Part shown: one piece after another, positions 34,737-43,589 of the stretch
Position numbering within the stretch: position 1 is the first letter of the stretch
Layout of the letters: every line of letters starts with the position of its first letter
NCBI RefSeq assembly: GCF_030406385.1
Contig: NZ_JAUEPM010000006.1
Coordinates: 157,695-221,694, forward strand
Length of the DNA: 64,000 nucleotides
Source of the DNA: Microbacterium oryzae
Lineage (GTDB): Bacteria > Actinomycetota > Actinomycetes > Actinomycetales > Microbacteriaceae
Direction of reading: 5' to 3'
Program-made: the position numbers and the translations under genes
The notes under the pieces: model-generated
Database searches by the model: none
Told to the model about the DNA's origin: nothing
What the model saw: the letters and a program-made list of their open reading frames with translations, nothing else

Positions 34737-36584
34737 ATGGCATCAAGTGATACGTCCGACGCGCCCATCGAGGCCGAGGGAGAGACCACTCCCACCTTCG
34801 CCGACCTCGGACTCGGCGATGCCGTCCTGAAGGCGCTCAAGGACGTCGGGTACGAGACCCCGTCCGCGATCCAGGCCCAGACCATCCCGCTGCTTCTCGG
34901 CGGACGCGACGTCCTCGGCGTCGCGCAGACGGGCACCGGCAAGACGGCCGCGTTCGCGCTGCCGATCCTCGACCAGCTCGACACGACGCAGAAGGCTCCG
35001 CAGGCGCTCGTGCTCGCGCCGACTCGCGAACTCGCGCTGCAGGTGTGCGAGGCGTTCGAGAAGTACGCCGCTCGCATGCGCGGCGTCCACGTGCTGCCGG
35101 TCTACGGCGGTCAGGGCTACGGCACGCAGCTCTCCGCGCTGCGCCGCGGTGTGAACATCGTCGTCGGCACCCCGGGCCGGATCATGGACCACCTCGACAA
35201 GGGCACGCTCGACCTCTCCGAGCTGCGCTTCCTCGTGCTCGACGAGGCCGACGAGATGCTCAAGATGGGCTTCGCGGAGGACGTCGAGACGATCCTCGCC
35301 GACACCCCGTCGGACAAGCAGACCGCGCTCTTCTCGGCGACCATGCCCGCGCAGATCCGCCGGATCTCGCAGCAGCACCTGAACGACCCCGAAGAGATCA
35401 CGGTCAAGAGCAAGACGACGACATCGGCGAACATCAGCCAGCGCTACCTGATGGTGTCGTACCCGCAGAAGGTCGACGCCCTCACGCGCATCCTCGAGGT
35501 CGAGAACTTCGACGGGATGATCGTCTTCGTCCGCACGAAGAGCGAGACCGAGACCCTCGCCGAGAAGCTGCGTGCCCGCGGCTACACGGCGGCCGCCATC
35601 AGCGGCGACATCGCCCAGGCTCAGCGCGAGCGCGCCGTCGAGCAGCTGAAGTCCGGCAAGCTCGACATCCTCGTGGCGACGGATGTCGCCGCGCGCGGTC
35701 TCGACGTCGACCGCATCACGCACGTCGTCAACTACGACATCCCGATCGACCCGGAGTCGTACGTGCACCGCATCGGGCGCACCGGCCGCGCCGGGCGCAC
35801 GGGCGACGCCATCAGCTTCGTCACGCCGCGTGAGCGCCGCCTGCTCGGCGCGATCGAGCGCGCGACGCGTCAACCGCTCACGGAGATGCGGATCCCGACC
35901 GTCGAGGACGTCAACTCCACCCGTCTGACGCGCTTCGACGACGCCATCACCGCGGCGCTCGGCGATCAGGAGCGCCTGGCGGCGTTCCGCGAGATCATCG
36001 CGCACTACGTGGAGCACCACGACGTGGTCGAAGCCGACGTCGCGGCCGCGCTCGCGATCGTGTCTCAGGGTGAGACGCCCCTCCTGCTGCCGCCGGACCC
36101 GCCCCGCCGCGAGCGTCCGCAGCGTGAGGACCGCGAGCGCCGCGACGACGATCGCGGCGAGCGTCGTCCCCGCAACGGCGCCCAGCTCTCGCCGTACCGC
36201 ATCGAGGTCGGCCGCCGGCAGCGCGTCGAGCCGCGCCAGATCGTGGGCGCGCTCGCGAACGAGGGCGGGCTGAGCCGGGATGACTTCGGCCGCATCGACA
36301 TCCGCCCGGACTTCTCGATCGTCGAGCTTCCCGCCGACCTGCCGCGCGAGACGCTCGACCGGCTCGCCGCCACCCGCATCGCCGGCCAGGCCATCGAGCT
36401 GAAGCCGGACCCCCGTCCCTTCCGCAGCACCGGCGGACCCCGCGGCGGCGGGCGCTTCCGTGACGACCGCCCGGCGCGCGGCGGCTTCCGGGGCGACGAC
36501 CGCGGCGGTGACCGGGGTGACCGAGGCGGCTACGGCGGATCGCGCGACGGCGGCGACCGGGGCCCGCGCAAGCCGCGTCACTGA
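34737..36584 (+). CDS. DEAD-box RNA helicase, DeaD/CsdA type
   Basis: The 615-residue protein starts at ATG 34737. It unwinds RNA in ribosome assembly or decay. Helicase motifs are all present: Q-motif PSAIQAQTIP, AQTGTGKT, PTRELALQ, VLDEADEM, FSATMP and HRIGRTGRAG. After the core, LSPYRIEVGRRQRVEPRQIV starts a DbpA/CsdA RNA-binding domain (about residues 480-560). The last 45 residues are an RGG-rich disordered tail. A hairpin follows the stop. Confidence 0.93.
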   Translation: MASSDTSDAPIEAEGETTPTFADLGLGDAVLKALKDVGYETPSAIQAQTIPLLLGGRDVLGVAQTGTGKTAAFALPILDQLDTTQKAPQALVLAPTRELALQVCEAFEKYAARMRGVHVLPVYGGQGYGTQLSALRRGVNIVVGTPGRIMDHLDKGTLDLSELRFLVLDEADEMLKMGFAEDVETILADTPSDKQTALFSATMPAQIRRISQQHLNDPEEITVKSKTTTSANISQRYLMVSYPQKVDALTRILEVENFDGMIVFVRTKSETETLAEKLRARGYTAAAISGDIAQAQRERAVEQLKSGKLDILVATDVAARGLDVDRITHVVNYDIPIDPESYVHRIGRTGRAGRTGDAISFVTPRERRLLGAIERATRQPLTEMRIPTVEDVNSTRLTRFDDAITAALGDQERLAAFREIIAHYVEHHDVVEADVAAALAIVSQGETPLLLPPDPPRRERPQREDRERRDDDRGERRPRNGAQLSPYRIEVGRRQRVEPRQIVGALANEGGLSRDDFGRIDIRPDFSIVELPADLPRETLDRLAATRIAGQAIELKPDPRPFRSTGGPRGGGRFRDDRPARGGFRGDDRGGDRGDRGGYGGSRDGGDRGPRKPRH

Positions 36585-36590
36585 GCGGCC

Positions 36591-36631
36591 CGCAGAGCGC
36601 GTCCATCGCATCCCGATGGGCGCGCTCTGCG
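36591..36631 (+). terminator. Hairpin terminator after the DeaD-type helicase
   Basis: 18-nt arms (36591-36608 and 36614-36631) pair with one G-T wobble. An in-frame ATG at 36616 lies inside the right arm, which argues against it as the next gene's start. Confidence 0.82.
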
Positions 36632-36663
36632 GCAACGTCGTGCCCTCGTGCTTCCATGGTGTC

Positions 36664-37746
36664 GTGGACGACGATGACGACCTCCGGCGCGAGAGCGCGG
36701 TGGTCGCCGCGGGATGGCTCTGCTTCGTCGTCGGAACGGCCCTCGGCACGCTCGTGCTGTGGGGCGTGGCGCGACCGCTCGCCGGTCAGGGATCCATCGG
36801 GATCCCGGCGGCCGTCGTCGTCGGCATCGTGGCCGCGGGGTCCTTCGCAGTCGGCTCTGTGCGTCACCGGCGCGACGACACCGCGGGGATGCCCGTCTGG
36901 CAGGCGATCGTCGTCCGCGTCTCGGACGCGGCGGTCGCGCTGGCCGTCGCCGGGGTGAGCGGGCTCGCGGTGCTGTGCGCGGGCGAGGTGCTCGCCGTGG
37001 GGCTCGACGGTCTGGAGGTCTCGCCGCTGGGCGGCGGGCTGCTGGCCGGCGTCGCCTCTGCCGCGGCGGGCGGCTTCGCCTACGGACTGGGGATGCGGCT
37101 GCGCACGCGCGAGCTCGTCACCTTGCTGTTCGCGTTCCTCATCGCCGGAACCCTGTTCTCGATGCTCACGGCCGCCGATCCGCGCTGGTGGGAGCGGAAC
37201 TTCTCACAGCTCGGCGCGGGTGGCGCGACCGCATGGGCCTTCAACGGCACCCTCGTCGTGGGCGGGCTCCTCCTCGCGACCGTCGGCTCGTACGTCGGCC
37301 GTGACCTGCATCGGATCCTCGGGGACGAGGCCCTCGACCGCATCGGCCGCGTCGTCGCGATCTTCGCCCTGGCAGGCGCCGCTCTGGCCGCCGTCGGCCT
37401 GATGCCGCTTCACCGCGCCCCGCTCGCGCACAACGTCGCGGCGTTCCTGCTGCTGGCGCTCCTCGCCGTGCTCGCGGTCGACACGACCGCCGTCGTCCCC
37501 GGTCCGCCGCGGGTGCTGATGCTCACCACGATCGGCGTGGGGGTCGGGCTCGTCGTCGCGGTGCTGCTGTGGCGGCCGCTGGCGGTCTACTCGGCTGCCG
37601 CCCTCGAGGCGGTGGCGGTGGGGCTCGTCTTCGTGTGGCTCACCACGCTCATGCGCACGCTCGCGGCCCTCGCGCCCGACCAGCCACGGCCATCCGCTCG
37701 CCTCCGGCTGCGCGCGCGAACCGTCGGGGGCTACTCGGCGACGTGA
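36664..37746 (+). CDS. DUF998-type membrane protein
   Basis: The frame is open from 36460, but the first stretch is the helicase tail in another frame and then a terminator. I place the start at GTG 36664 (360 residues, VDDDDDLRRESAVV); this is uncertain. The protein has about 10 hydrophobic segments. FSQLGAGGATAWAFNGTLVV is characteristic of DUF998, a family of integral membrane proteins of unknown role. Its stop overlaps the convergent purD gene by 16 bp, so no terminator separates them. Confidence 0.72.
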   Translation: MDDDDDLRRESAVVAAGWLCFVVGTALGTLVLWGVARPLAGQGSIGIPAAVVVGIVAAGSFAVGSVRHRRDDTAGMPVWQAIVVRVSDAAVALAVAGVSGLAVLCAGEVLAVGLDGLEVSPLGGGLLAGVASAAAGGFAYGLGMRLRTRELVTLLFAFLIAGTLFSMLTAADPRWWERNFSQLGAGGATAWAFNGTLVVGGLLLATVGSYVGRDLHRILGDEALDRIGRVVAIFALAGAALAAVGLMPLHRAPLAHNVAAFLLLALLAVLAVDTTAVVPGPPRVLMLTTIGVGVGLVVAVLLWRPLAVYSAAALEAVAVGLVFVWLTTLMRTLAALAPDQPRPSARLRLRARTVGGYSAT

Positions 37747-38999
37747 GCGGCGATGTCGGAGCGGTGGTGTGCGCCCTCGAGAGAGATCTCCGCGATGCCG
37801 CGGTAGGCGCGCTCGCGTGCTTCGCGGAAGTCAGAGCCGCGTGCGACGACGTTGAGCACACGCCCTCCGGTGGCCAGGAGGGCCCCGTCGGATGCCTTCG
37901 TCGCCGCATGCACGATGTGGACGCCCTCGATGGCCTCGGCCGCGTCGATCCCGGTGATGGGACGCCCGGTGACGGGAGCCTCCGGGTAGCCCTCGCTCGC
38001 CACGACCACGGTGACGGCCACCTCGTCGGAGAACTGCGGAGCGGGCTCGTCCTCGAGAGTTCCGGTGGCGGCGGCGAGCAGTACGCGCGACAGCGGTGTG
38101 ATGAGCCGGGGGAGGACGACCTGTGTCTCCGGGTCGCCGAAGCGCGCGTTGAACTCGATGACCCGGACGCCCGCGTCCGTGAGGATGAGGCCGGCGTACA
38201 GGAGGCCGATGAAGGGAGTCCCTTCCTCGTCGAGACGGCGGATGACGGGCAGCGCCACCTCGTCGGTCACCTGCTGCACGAACGAGGCCTCGTCGCCGAA
38301 CCGCTCGGTCAGCCATGGCAGCGGCGAGTACGCCCCCATGCCGCCGGTATTCGGGCCCTCGTCGCCGTCGAGCGCCCGCTTGAAGTCCTGCGCGGGGCTG
38401 AGAGCGCGGACGGTGTCGCCGTCGCTGACGAAGAAGAGCGAGACCTCGGGGCCGGAGAGGAACTCCTCCACCAGCACGGGGCCGGTCGGGAGGTACTGCG
38501 CGGCGTGATCGAGGGCGGCCTGGCGATCGGAGGTGACGATGACGCCCTTGCCCGCGGCGAGGCCGTCCGCCTTCACCACGTGCGGCGCGCCGTACGCGTC
38601 GAGCGCGCCCGCCACCTCCTCGAGGGTGCGCGCGTGCACGGCGCGGCCGGTCGGCACTTCGGCGTCCTCCATGATCCGCTTGGCGAAGGCCTTCGAGCCC
38701 TCCAGCGCGGCGGCGGCGCGCCCCGGCCCGAAGACGGGGATGCCGTGCTCTCGCAGCACGTCTGCGACTCCTGCGACGAGGGGCGCCTCGGGGCCCACCA
38801 CGACGAGGTTCACGCCGCTCTCGTTCGCGAACGAGGTCACGGCGGCGCCGTCGAGCATGTCGACGTCGACGATCTGCGCGTCGCGGGCGATGCCGGCGTT
38901 GCCCGGAGCGGCCAGCAGCTCGTGGCCCGCGTCCTCCGACTTCAGGGCGAGGATGATGGCGTGCTCGCGTGCGCCGGAGCCGAGAACGAGGATCTTCAC
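37731..38999 (-). CDS. purD: Phosphoribosylamine-glycine ligase
   Basis: The 422-residue ATP-grasp enzyme starts at GTG 38999 (MKILVLGSGAREHAIILAL). It makes GAR in the second step of purine synthesis. Conserved parts include VVGPEAPLVAGVADVLRE, VVKADGLAAGKGVIV and FNARFGDPETQVVLPRL. The promoter is leaderless in type (TAGGCT 7 nt before the GTG) and divergent from the SCP-like gene. It overlaps the end of the DUF998 gene tail to tail. Confidence 0.96.
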   Translation of the reverse strand: MKILVLGSGAREHAIILALKSEDAGHELLAAPGNAGIARDAQIVDVDMLDGAAVTSFANESGVNLVVVGPEAPLVAGVADVLREHGIPVFGPGRAAAALEGSKAFAKRIMEDAEVPTGRAVHARTLEEVAGALDAYGAPHVVKADGLAAGKGVIVTSDRQAALDHAAQYLPTGPVLVEEFLSGPEVSLFFVSDGDTVRALSPAQDFKRALDGDEGPNTGGMGAYSPLPWLTERFGDEASFVQQVTDEVALPVIRRLDEEGTPFIGLLYAGLILTDAGVRVIEFNARFGDPETQVVLPRLITPLSRVLLAAATGTLEDEPAPQFSDEVAVTVVVASEGYPEAPVTGRPITGIDAAEAIEGVHIVHAATKASDGALLATGGRVLNVVARGSDFREARERAYRGIAEISLEGAHHRSDIAAHVAE

Positions 39000-39006
39000 G
39001 CGTCAG

Positions 39007-39012
39007 AGCCTA
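39007..39012 (-). promoter_or_regulatory. -10 hexamer TAGGCT of purD (leaderless type)
   Basis: TAGGCT ends 7 nt before the GTG at 38999 on the minus strand. The divergent gene at 39063 uses the same hexamer. Confidence 0.5.
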
Positions 39013-39050
39013 CCGACGGGTCTCCGGGCGGGGAAACGACCTGCGGCTCG

Positions 39051-39056
39051 TAGGCT
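39051..39056 (+). promoter_or_regulatory. -10 hexamer TAGGCT of the SCP-like gene
   Basis: TAGGCT ends 6 nt before ATG 39063, and the spacer GGGCGG gives no spaced ribosome binding site. Confidence 0.5.
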
Positions 39057-39062
39057 GGGCGG

Positions 39063-39431
39063 ATGGCGCGGAGGATCGAGACGAGGGACGGCCGGGCAGC
39101 CATCGGGGCGGTCGCCGATGCTGTCGGTCGCGAGGCGAGACCCGCCCGAACGGACCTCGCCACGGCCGTTCGATACCTGCTGCAGCTCCTCGAGGAGCGC
39201 GCTCCCGGCGGCAGCGTCGAGGTGCGCGTGCCGCCGTTCGGGGCGGTGCAGGTGATCGAGGGGCCGCGGCACACGCGGGGCACCCCACCCAACGTCGTCG
39301 AGCTCGATCCGCTCACGTGGATCGCGGTGGCCACCGGCGAGCGGGTGTGGCGGGATGAGGCCGTGGCGGGGCGCATCTCCGTGTCGGGGACCCGCGCCGA
39401 CATCTCCGCACTGCTGCCCGTCCTCTACTGA
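39063..39431 (+). CDS. Sterol carrier-like (SCP_3 type) protein next to purD
   Basis: The 122-residue protein has the layout of the bacterial SCP-orthologue family: a helical start (DLATAVRYLLQLLEER), then PGGSVEVRVPPFGAVQVIEG and the conserved TPPNVVELDPLTWIAVATG. Actinobacteria commonly carry this gene beside purD. The fold should bind a hydrophobic ligand, but no function is established. It has its own leaderless-type promoter divergent from purD. Confidence 0.8.
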   Translation: MARRIETRDGRAAIGAVADAVGREARPARTDLATAVRYLLQLLEERAPGGSVEVRVPPFGAVQVIEGPRHTRGTPPNVVELDPLTWIAVATGERVWRDEAVAGRISVSGTRADISALLPVLY

Positions 39432-39481
39432 GAAGGGTGGCGGAGCCCTCCCGGTGGGAGACGGTTCCCAGGATGGCGGTG

Positions 39482-39487
39482 GACAAT
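39482..39487 (+). promoter_or_regulatory. -10 hexamer GACAAT for the 39494 gene
   Basis: GACAAT ends 6 nt before ATG 39494. The spacer AGCAGC has no ribosome binding site. Confidence 0.45.
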
Positions 39488-39493
39488 AGCAGC

Positions 39494-39817
39494 ATGTCCG
39501 AGATCCCCGCAGCGCGCCGTGACGCCGATGTGGCGAACGTGCGCCGCGCCCCGAAGTACAGCGTCTTCGCGGGGCTCGGAGCGGCGGTCGGCATCCTGGC
39601 CGCGCTCATCCTCTCGACCGTCTTCGACGGCAGCGGCGAGGCCAGCCCCTTCACCAAGGTGATGTACTCGCCTTCGCAGGCGTTCGGCTTCATCATGCTG
39701 TGGTGCGTGCCCGCCGGCGTCCTGCTCGGGATGCTCGTCGCGCTCGTCCTCGACTGGACGATCGGGCGCCGCACGCGCGAGGTGCGCGTCGCGCACGAGC
39801 AGGTCGACGAAGCCTGA
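39494..39817 (+). CDS. Small two-helix membrane protein
   Basis: The frame is open from 39437, but ATG 39494 fits the promoter element and gives a natural start MSEIPAARRDADVANVRRAPK. The 107-residue protein has two membrane segments (about residues 22-40 and 60-82: FAGLGAAVGILAALILSTV and FIMLWCVPAGVLLGMLVALV). A polar stretch DGSGEASPFTKVMYSPSQ separates them. It matches the layout of small actinobacterial membrane proteins found near pur genes; function unknown. purM starts 35 nt downstream with its own promoter-like element. Confidence 0.8.
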   Translation: MSEIPAARRDADVANVRRAPKYSVFAGLGAAVGILAALILSTVFDGSGEASPFTKVMYSPSQAFGFIMLWCVPAGVLLGMLVALVLDWTIGRRTREVRVAHEQVDEA

Positions 39818-39840
39818 ATCCCGGTACAGGGAGCGGCCGC

Positions 39841-39846
39841 TATCCT
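39841..39846 (+). promoter_or_regulatory. -10 hexamer TATCCT of purM (leaderless type)
   Basis: TATCCT ends 6 nt before the GTG at 39853. It supports that GTG over the upstream part of the open frame. Confidence 0.5.
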
Positions 39847-39852
39847 TGTCCG

Positions 39853-40992
39853 GTGGTCTTCGATCCCACCGCAGCTGCGGCTGAATCCCCGTCATCTACT
39901 TACGCCCAGGCCGGCGTCGACACGGCTGCCGGCGACCTCGCCGTCGAGCTCATGAAGTCGTCGGTGCGCGCGACGCACGGCCCCGAGGTCCTCGGCGGCG
40001 TCGGCGGCTTCGCCGGGCTCTTCGACGCGACCGCGCTGCGCGACTTCCGCCGTCCGCTGCTCGCGACGAGCACCGACGGCGTCGGCACCAAGGTCGCGAT
40101 CGCGCAGGCGATCGACAAGCACGACACCATCGGGCAGGACCTCGTCGGCATGGTCGTCGACGACATCGTCGTGGTCGGCGCCCGACCGCTGTTCATGACC
40201 GACTACATCGCGTGCGGCAAGGTCGTGCCACAGCGCATCGCCGACATCGTGCGCGGCATCGCCGACGCCTGCGCCGCGACGGGCACGGCCCTCGTCGGCG
40301 GCGAGACGGCCGAGCACCCCGGGCTCCTCGGCGTCGACGACTACGACGTGGCGGGCGCCGCGACGGGCATCGTCGAGGCCGACCGCGTGCTGGGCGCCGA
40401 GCGCGTGCAGGACGGCGACGTCGTCCTCGCGCTCGCCTCCAGCGGCCTGCACTCCAACGGGTACTCGCTCGTGCGCCACATCCTCAACGGCGCCGGCATC
40501 GGCTACGGCGACCGCTCGGACGATCTCGGCGCGACCTGGGGCGAGGCGCTCCTCGAGCCGACGCGTCTGTACACCTCGCCGCTGCTGCGTCTCATCGACG
40601 CGCTCGGTGACGACGTGCACTCCCTCAGCCACGTGACAGGCGGCGGCATCGCCGCCAACCTGGCGCGCGTGCTTCCGCGGAACGTGTGGTCGGAGGTCGA
40701 CCGAGCGACGTGGTCGCCCTCTCCGGTCTTCCGGGTGCTGAACGACATCGCCGGCACGCGGCTCGAGTCCAGCGAGGGCACGTGGAACCTCGGCGTCGGC
40801 TTCCTCGCGGTCATCGCACCGCAGCGGCTGGACGCGGCGGTCTCCGAGCTCGCCGCCGACGGCATCCACGCCTGGCAGGTCGGGTCCGTGCACACGGGAG
40901 CTCGACCCGACGGCGAGTTTGAACAGGGCGCCAAGGGCGTCGACGGCGGCGCCGTGCGACTGGTCGGCGCGTACGCGGACGGAGCGAAGTAA
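39853..40992 (+). CDS. purM: Phosphoribosylformylglycinamidine cyclo-ligase
   Basis: The start is GTG 39853 (379 residues), supported by the -10 hexamer at 39841. The enzyme converts FGAM to AIR with ATP. Clear motifs are LATSTDGVGTKVAIAQ, GQDLVGMVVDDIVVVGARP and ALVGGETAEHPGLLGVDDY. SHVTGGGIAANLARVLP follows near residue 260. purF begins 6 nt after the stop, so purM-purF form one unit; the more common actinobacterial order is purF then purM. Confidence 0.96.
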   Translation: MVFDPTAAAAESPSSTYAQAGVDTAAGDLAVELMKSSVRATHGPEVLGGVGGFAGLFDATALRDFRRPLLATSTDGVGTKVAIAQAIDKHDTIGQDLVGMVVDDIVVVGARPLFMTDYIACGKVVPQRIADIVRGIADACAATGTALVGGETAEHPGLLGVDDYDVAGAATGIVEADRVLGAERVQDGDVVLALASSGLHSNGYSLVRHILNGAGIGYGDRSDDLGATWGEALLEPTRLYTSPLLRLIDALGDDVHSLSHVTGGGIAANLARVLPRNVWSEVDRATWSPSPVFRVLNDIAGTRLESSEGTWNLGVGFLAVIAPQRLDAAVSELAADGIHAWQVGSVHTGARPDGEFEQGAKGVDGGAVRLVGAYADGAK

Positions 40993-40998
40993 CCCCCT

Positions 40999-42471
40999 AT
41001 GTGCGGCATCGTCGGAGTGGTCGGGCGCGGCCCGGTCAACCAGGACATCTACGACGCGCTTCTCCTGCTGCAGCACCGCGGCCAGGACGCCACGGGCATC
41101 GCGACCGCCGAGCCGAACGGCGTCATGCACGTGAGCAAGGCGCGCGGGATGGTCCGCGAGGGGTTCCGCACCCGCGACATGCGCGCGCTGCTGGGCAACG
41201 TCGGGCTCGGTCACGTGCGCTACGCGACGAAGGGCACCGCCTCCAGCGAGGAGGAGGCCCAGCCGTTCTACGTGAACGCACCATACGGACTCATCCTCAT
41301 CCACAACGGCAATCTGACGAACACGCGCGAGCTGACCGCCGACATGGCCCAGCGTGATCGTCGCCACCTCAACTCCTCCAGCGACACCGAGCTGCTCCTC
41401 AACGTCCTCGCGAACGAGCTGCAGGCGACGACCTCGCCGGTCGACCTCGAGCCCGAGCGCATCTTCGAGGCGGTCTCGCGCACGCACCGTCGCATCGAGG
41501 GAGCCTACTCGGTCATCTCCGTCATCGCCGGCTACGGACTCCTCGCGTTCCGCGACCCGTTCGGCATCCGCCCCCTCATCCTCGGCCGCCGGACGGCCGA
41601 GGACGGCGGCGACGAGTGGGTCGTCGCGAGCGAGTCGCTCGTGCTCGAGAACGCCGACTACGAGGTCGTCCGCGATGTCGAGCCCGGCGAGGCGGTCTTC
41701 ATCACCACCGAGGGCGAGCTGTTCTCCAAGCAGTGTGCGGACGACCCGCAGCTGAAGCCGTGCTCGTTCGAGTACGTGTACCTCGCTCGCCCCGACTCGA
41801 TCATGAACGGCATCTCCGTCTACGAGGCGCGGCTGCGCATGGGTGCGAAGCTCGCGGCGACGATCGCGCAGCACGTGCCGATGGACGAGATCGACGTCGT
41901 CATGCCCATCCCGGACTCGTCTCGGCCCGCCGCGATGGAGGTCGCGCGGGTGCTCGGCATCGAGTACCGCGAAGGCTTCTACAAGAACCACTACATCGGC
42001 CGGACGTTCATCATGCCCGGGCAGGCCGTGCGCAGGAAGAGCGTGCGCCAGAAGCTCAACGCGATGTCGAGCGAGTTCCGCGGCAAGAACGTGCTCCTCA
42101 TCGACGACTCCATCGTCCGGGGCACCACGAGCAAGCAGATCATCCAGATGGCGCGCGACGCCGGCGCCCGTTCGGTGACCTTCGCGTCGGCGGCCCCGCC
42201 CGTGCGCTATCCGCACGTCTACGGGATCAACATGCCCTCGAGCAAGGAGCTCGTCGCGCACGATCGGACGATCCCCGAGATCGCCGAGGTGCTGGGCTGC
42301 GATCACCTCGTGTTCCAGGAGGTCGACGACCTCAAAGCCGCGATCCTCGAGGGCAGCACCGAGGGTCAGGTGCTCGACGACCTCGACATGAGCTGCTTCG
42401 ACGGCCGCTACGTCACGGGAACCGTCAGCGAGGAGTACCTCGCGTGGGTGGAGCAGACGCAGGGGTCCTGA
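40999..42471 (+). CDS. purF: Amidophosphoribosyltransferase, propeptide-free type
   Basis: The 490-residue enzyme catalyses the first step of purine synthesis. It starts MCGIVGVVG at ATG 40999, so the nucleophile is Cys 2 and no propeptide is present. HRGQDATGIA and a PRPP loop VLLIDDSIVRGTTSKQI are intact. The C-terminal part lacks the cysteines that bind 4Fe-4S in the Bacillus/Mycobacterium type: YPHVYGINMPSSKE stands where they carry HPCFYGID. The sequence is closer to the E. coli form (PVNQxIYDALxxLQHRGQDAxGI). It is downstream of purM and translationally close. Confidence 0.96.
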   Translation: MCGIVGVVGRGPVNQDIYDALLLLQHRGQDATGIATAEPNGVMHVSKARGMVREGFRTRDMRALLGNVGLGHVRYATKGTASSEEEAQPFYVNAPYGLILIHNGNLTNTRELTADMAQRDRRHLNSSSDTELLLNVLANELQATTSPVDLEPERIFEAVSRTHRRIEGAYSVISVIAGYGLLAFRDPFGIRPLILGRRTAEDGGDEWVVASESLVLENADYEVVRDVEPGEAVFITTEGELFSKQCADDPQLKPCSFEYVYLARPDSIMNGISVYEARLRMGAKLAATIAQHVPMDEIDVVMPIPDSSRPAAMEVARVLGIEYREGFYKNHYIGRTFIMPGQAVRRKSVRQKLNAMSSEFRGKNVLLIDDSIVRGTTSKQIIQMARDAGARSVTFASAAPPVRYPHVYGINMPSSKELVAHDRTIPEIAEVLGCDHLVFQEVDDLKAAILEGSTEGQVLDDLDMSCFDGRYVTGTVSEEYLAWVEQTQGS

Positions 42472-42480
42472 TCGCCTGAG

Positions 42481-43056
42481 TCAGCGCTCGAGCGTCGCGG
42501 CGCGGACGATCTGGATGACGCCGAACACCAGCAGCGACGCCCCGATGAACAGCCAGAGCCACAGCGCGGTCAACAGCGGCGAGAGCAGCACGACGACGCC
42601 CGCGAGGATGCTCACGATCGCGAATGCGATCGTCCAGCCGCGCGAGCGCCGCACCGGGGTGAAGGGGTCCTTCGGGCCACCCAGGGCGAGCAGCGACAGG
42701 AGCCCGTCGAGGATCCACGCGATGCCGAGGAACGTCGACACGACCACGGCCAGCAGCACGGTCGTCGACGGCAGGTTCGCGAACGCGACGATCGAGGCGA
42801 CCACGAAGAGGACGCCCAGCAGCGCGAGACCCGCGCGGAGCCATCCGCTCAGCCCTCGGGAGACCGTCGCCAGCGCGATGTCGATCACCCCGGCCACCAT
42901 CGCGTAGATCGCGATGAGCACGGTGATCACCAGGGCCGACTTCAGGGGCCACACGAGGATGACGAGTCCCGCGACGAGCGAGACGACGCCCGTGACGATC
43001 GCGATCGTGCGCAGCGTGCGAGCGATGCCGATGGGGCGGTGCGTGGTGTCCGTCAC
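42481..43056 (-). CDS. HdeD/DUF308 family membrane protein
   Basis: The 191-residue protein starts at GTG 43056 with AGGAGGAA before it. It has six membrane segments in three pairs, such as TIAIVTGVVSLVAGLVILVWP and LLAVVVSTFLGIAWILDGLL, with the repeated WP/G-rich turns of HdeD proteins. These are linked to acid or general stress in some bacteria; no partner genes are nearby here. It converges on purF with 9 nt between stops. Confidence 0.85.
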   Translation of the reverse strand: MTDTTHRPIGIARTLRTIAIVTGVVSLVAGLVILVWPLKSALVITVLIAIYAMVAGVIDIALATVSRGLSGWLRAGLALLGVLFVVASIVAFANLPSTTVLLAVVVSTFLGIAWILDGLLSLLALGGPKDPFTPVRRSRGWTIAFAIVSILAGVVVLLSPLLTALWLWLFIGASLLVFGVIQIVRAATLER

Positions 43057-43169
43057 GGTTCCTCCTGAGTCGGGCGCGTGCCCCCGACGCTAGCGGAGCG
43101 CCGCCGTCCCGCGTAAGGCCCCGAGAGGCGCACCGAGAGAACCCGGCGAACCGAGAACCGGGGAGGGCG

Positions 43170-43589
43170 TCACAGGCGCGCCTCGGCGTACGCCCGCAGC
43201 GCGTCGCGCACGAACGCCGCGCCCTCGACCCCGCCGTAGTTCGTCGCGAAGCGCTCGTCGGAGACGTACATCTCGCCGAGCCCCACCACGTAGCCGCGCA
43301 GGTCGCCCTCCGGGTCGGCCGCGGGCGTACCCGGGATGCTCTGCAGCCACGCCACGTGACGCGCGGCCAGCTCCTGCGCGGCGTCGGACGCCGGATCGAC
43401 TTCGGCGCTCGCCGCGGCGATCCAGTCGGCGCCGAGCTGCGCCGACCGCTGCCGCCAGGCCTTCCGCTCCTCCGCGCTCATCCCGCGCCACCAGGCGTCG
43501 CCCATCGCGTAGGCATCCTGACCCCAGCGCCGCTCGACCTCCTCGCGGTGCTGCGTGTGGTCGAATCCGTCGAACATGTCCTCTGCCAT
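43170..43589 (-). CDS. Possible separate TipAS-type short form (internal start)
   Basis: ATG 43589 lies in frame within the TipA-like gene, immediately before MAEDMFDGFDHTQHREEV, and would give 139 residues. On the minus strand GGAGAG (43593-43598) is 3 nt before it and GGAGG is 11 nt before it, so ribosome binding is well placed. In S. lividans the ligand-binding domain TipAS (144 residues) is also made from an internal start and sequesters ligand. This is inferred by analogy; expression is not shown here. Confidence 0.55.
   Translation of the reverse strand: MAEDMFDGFDHTQHREEVERRWGQDAYAMGDAWWRGMSAEERKAWRQRSAQLGADWIAAASAEVDPASDAAQELAARHVAWLQSIPGTPAADPEGDLRGYVVGLGEMYVSDERFATNYGGVEGAAFVRDALRAYAEARL

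Noticed and set aside
36460..36663. N-terminal extension of the DUF998 protein
   Set aside because: It lies in another frame of the helicase tail and across a terminator.
40999..41004. PurF propeptide
   Set aside because: The only upstream bases before the Cys codon are the ATG, and the purM stop is close, so no propeptide fits.
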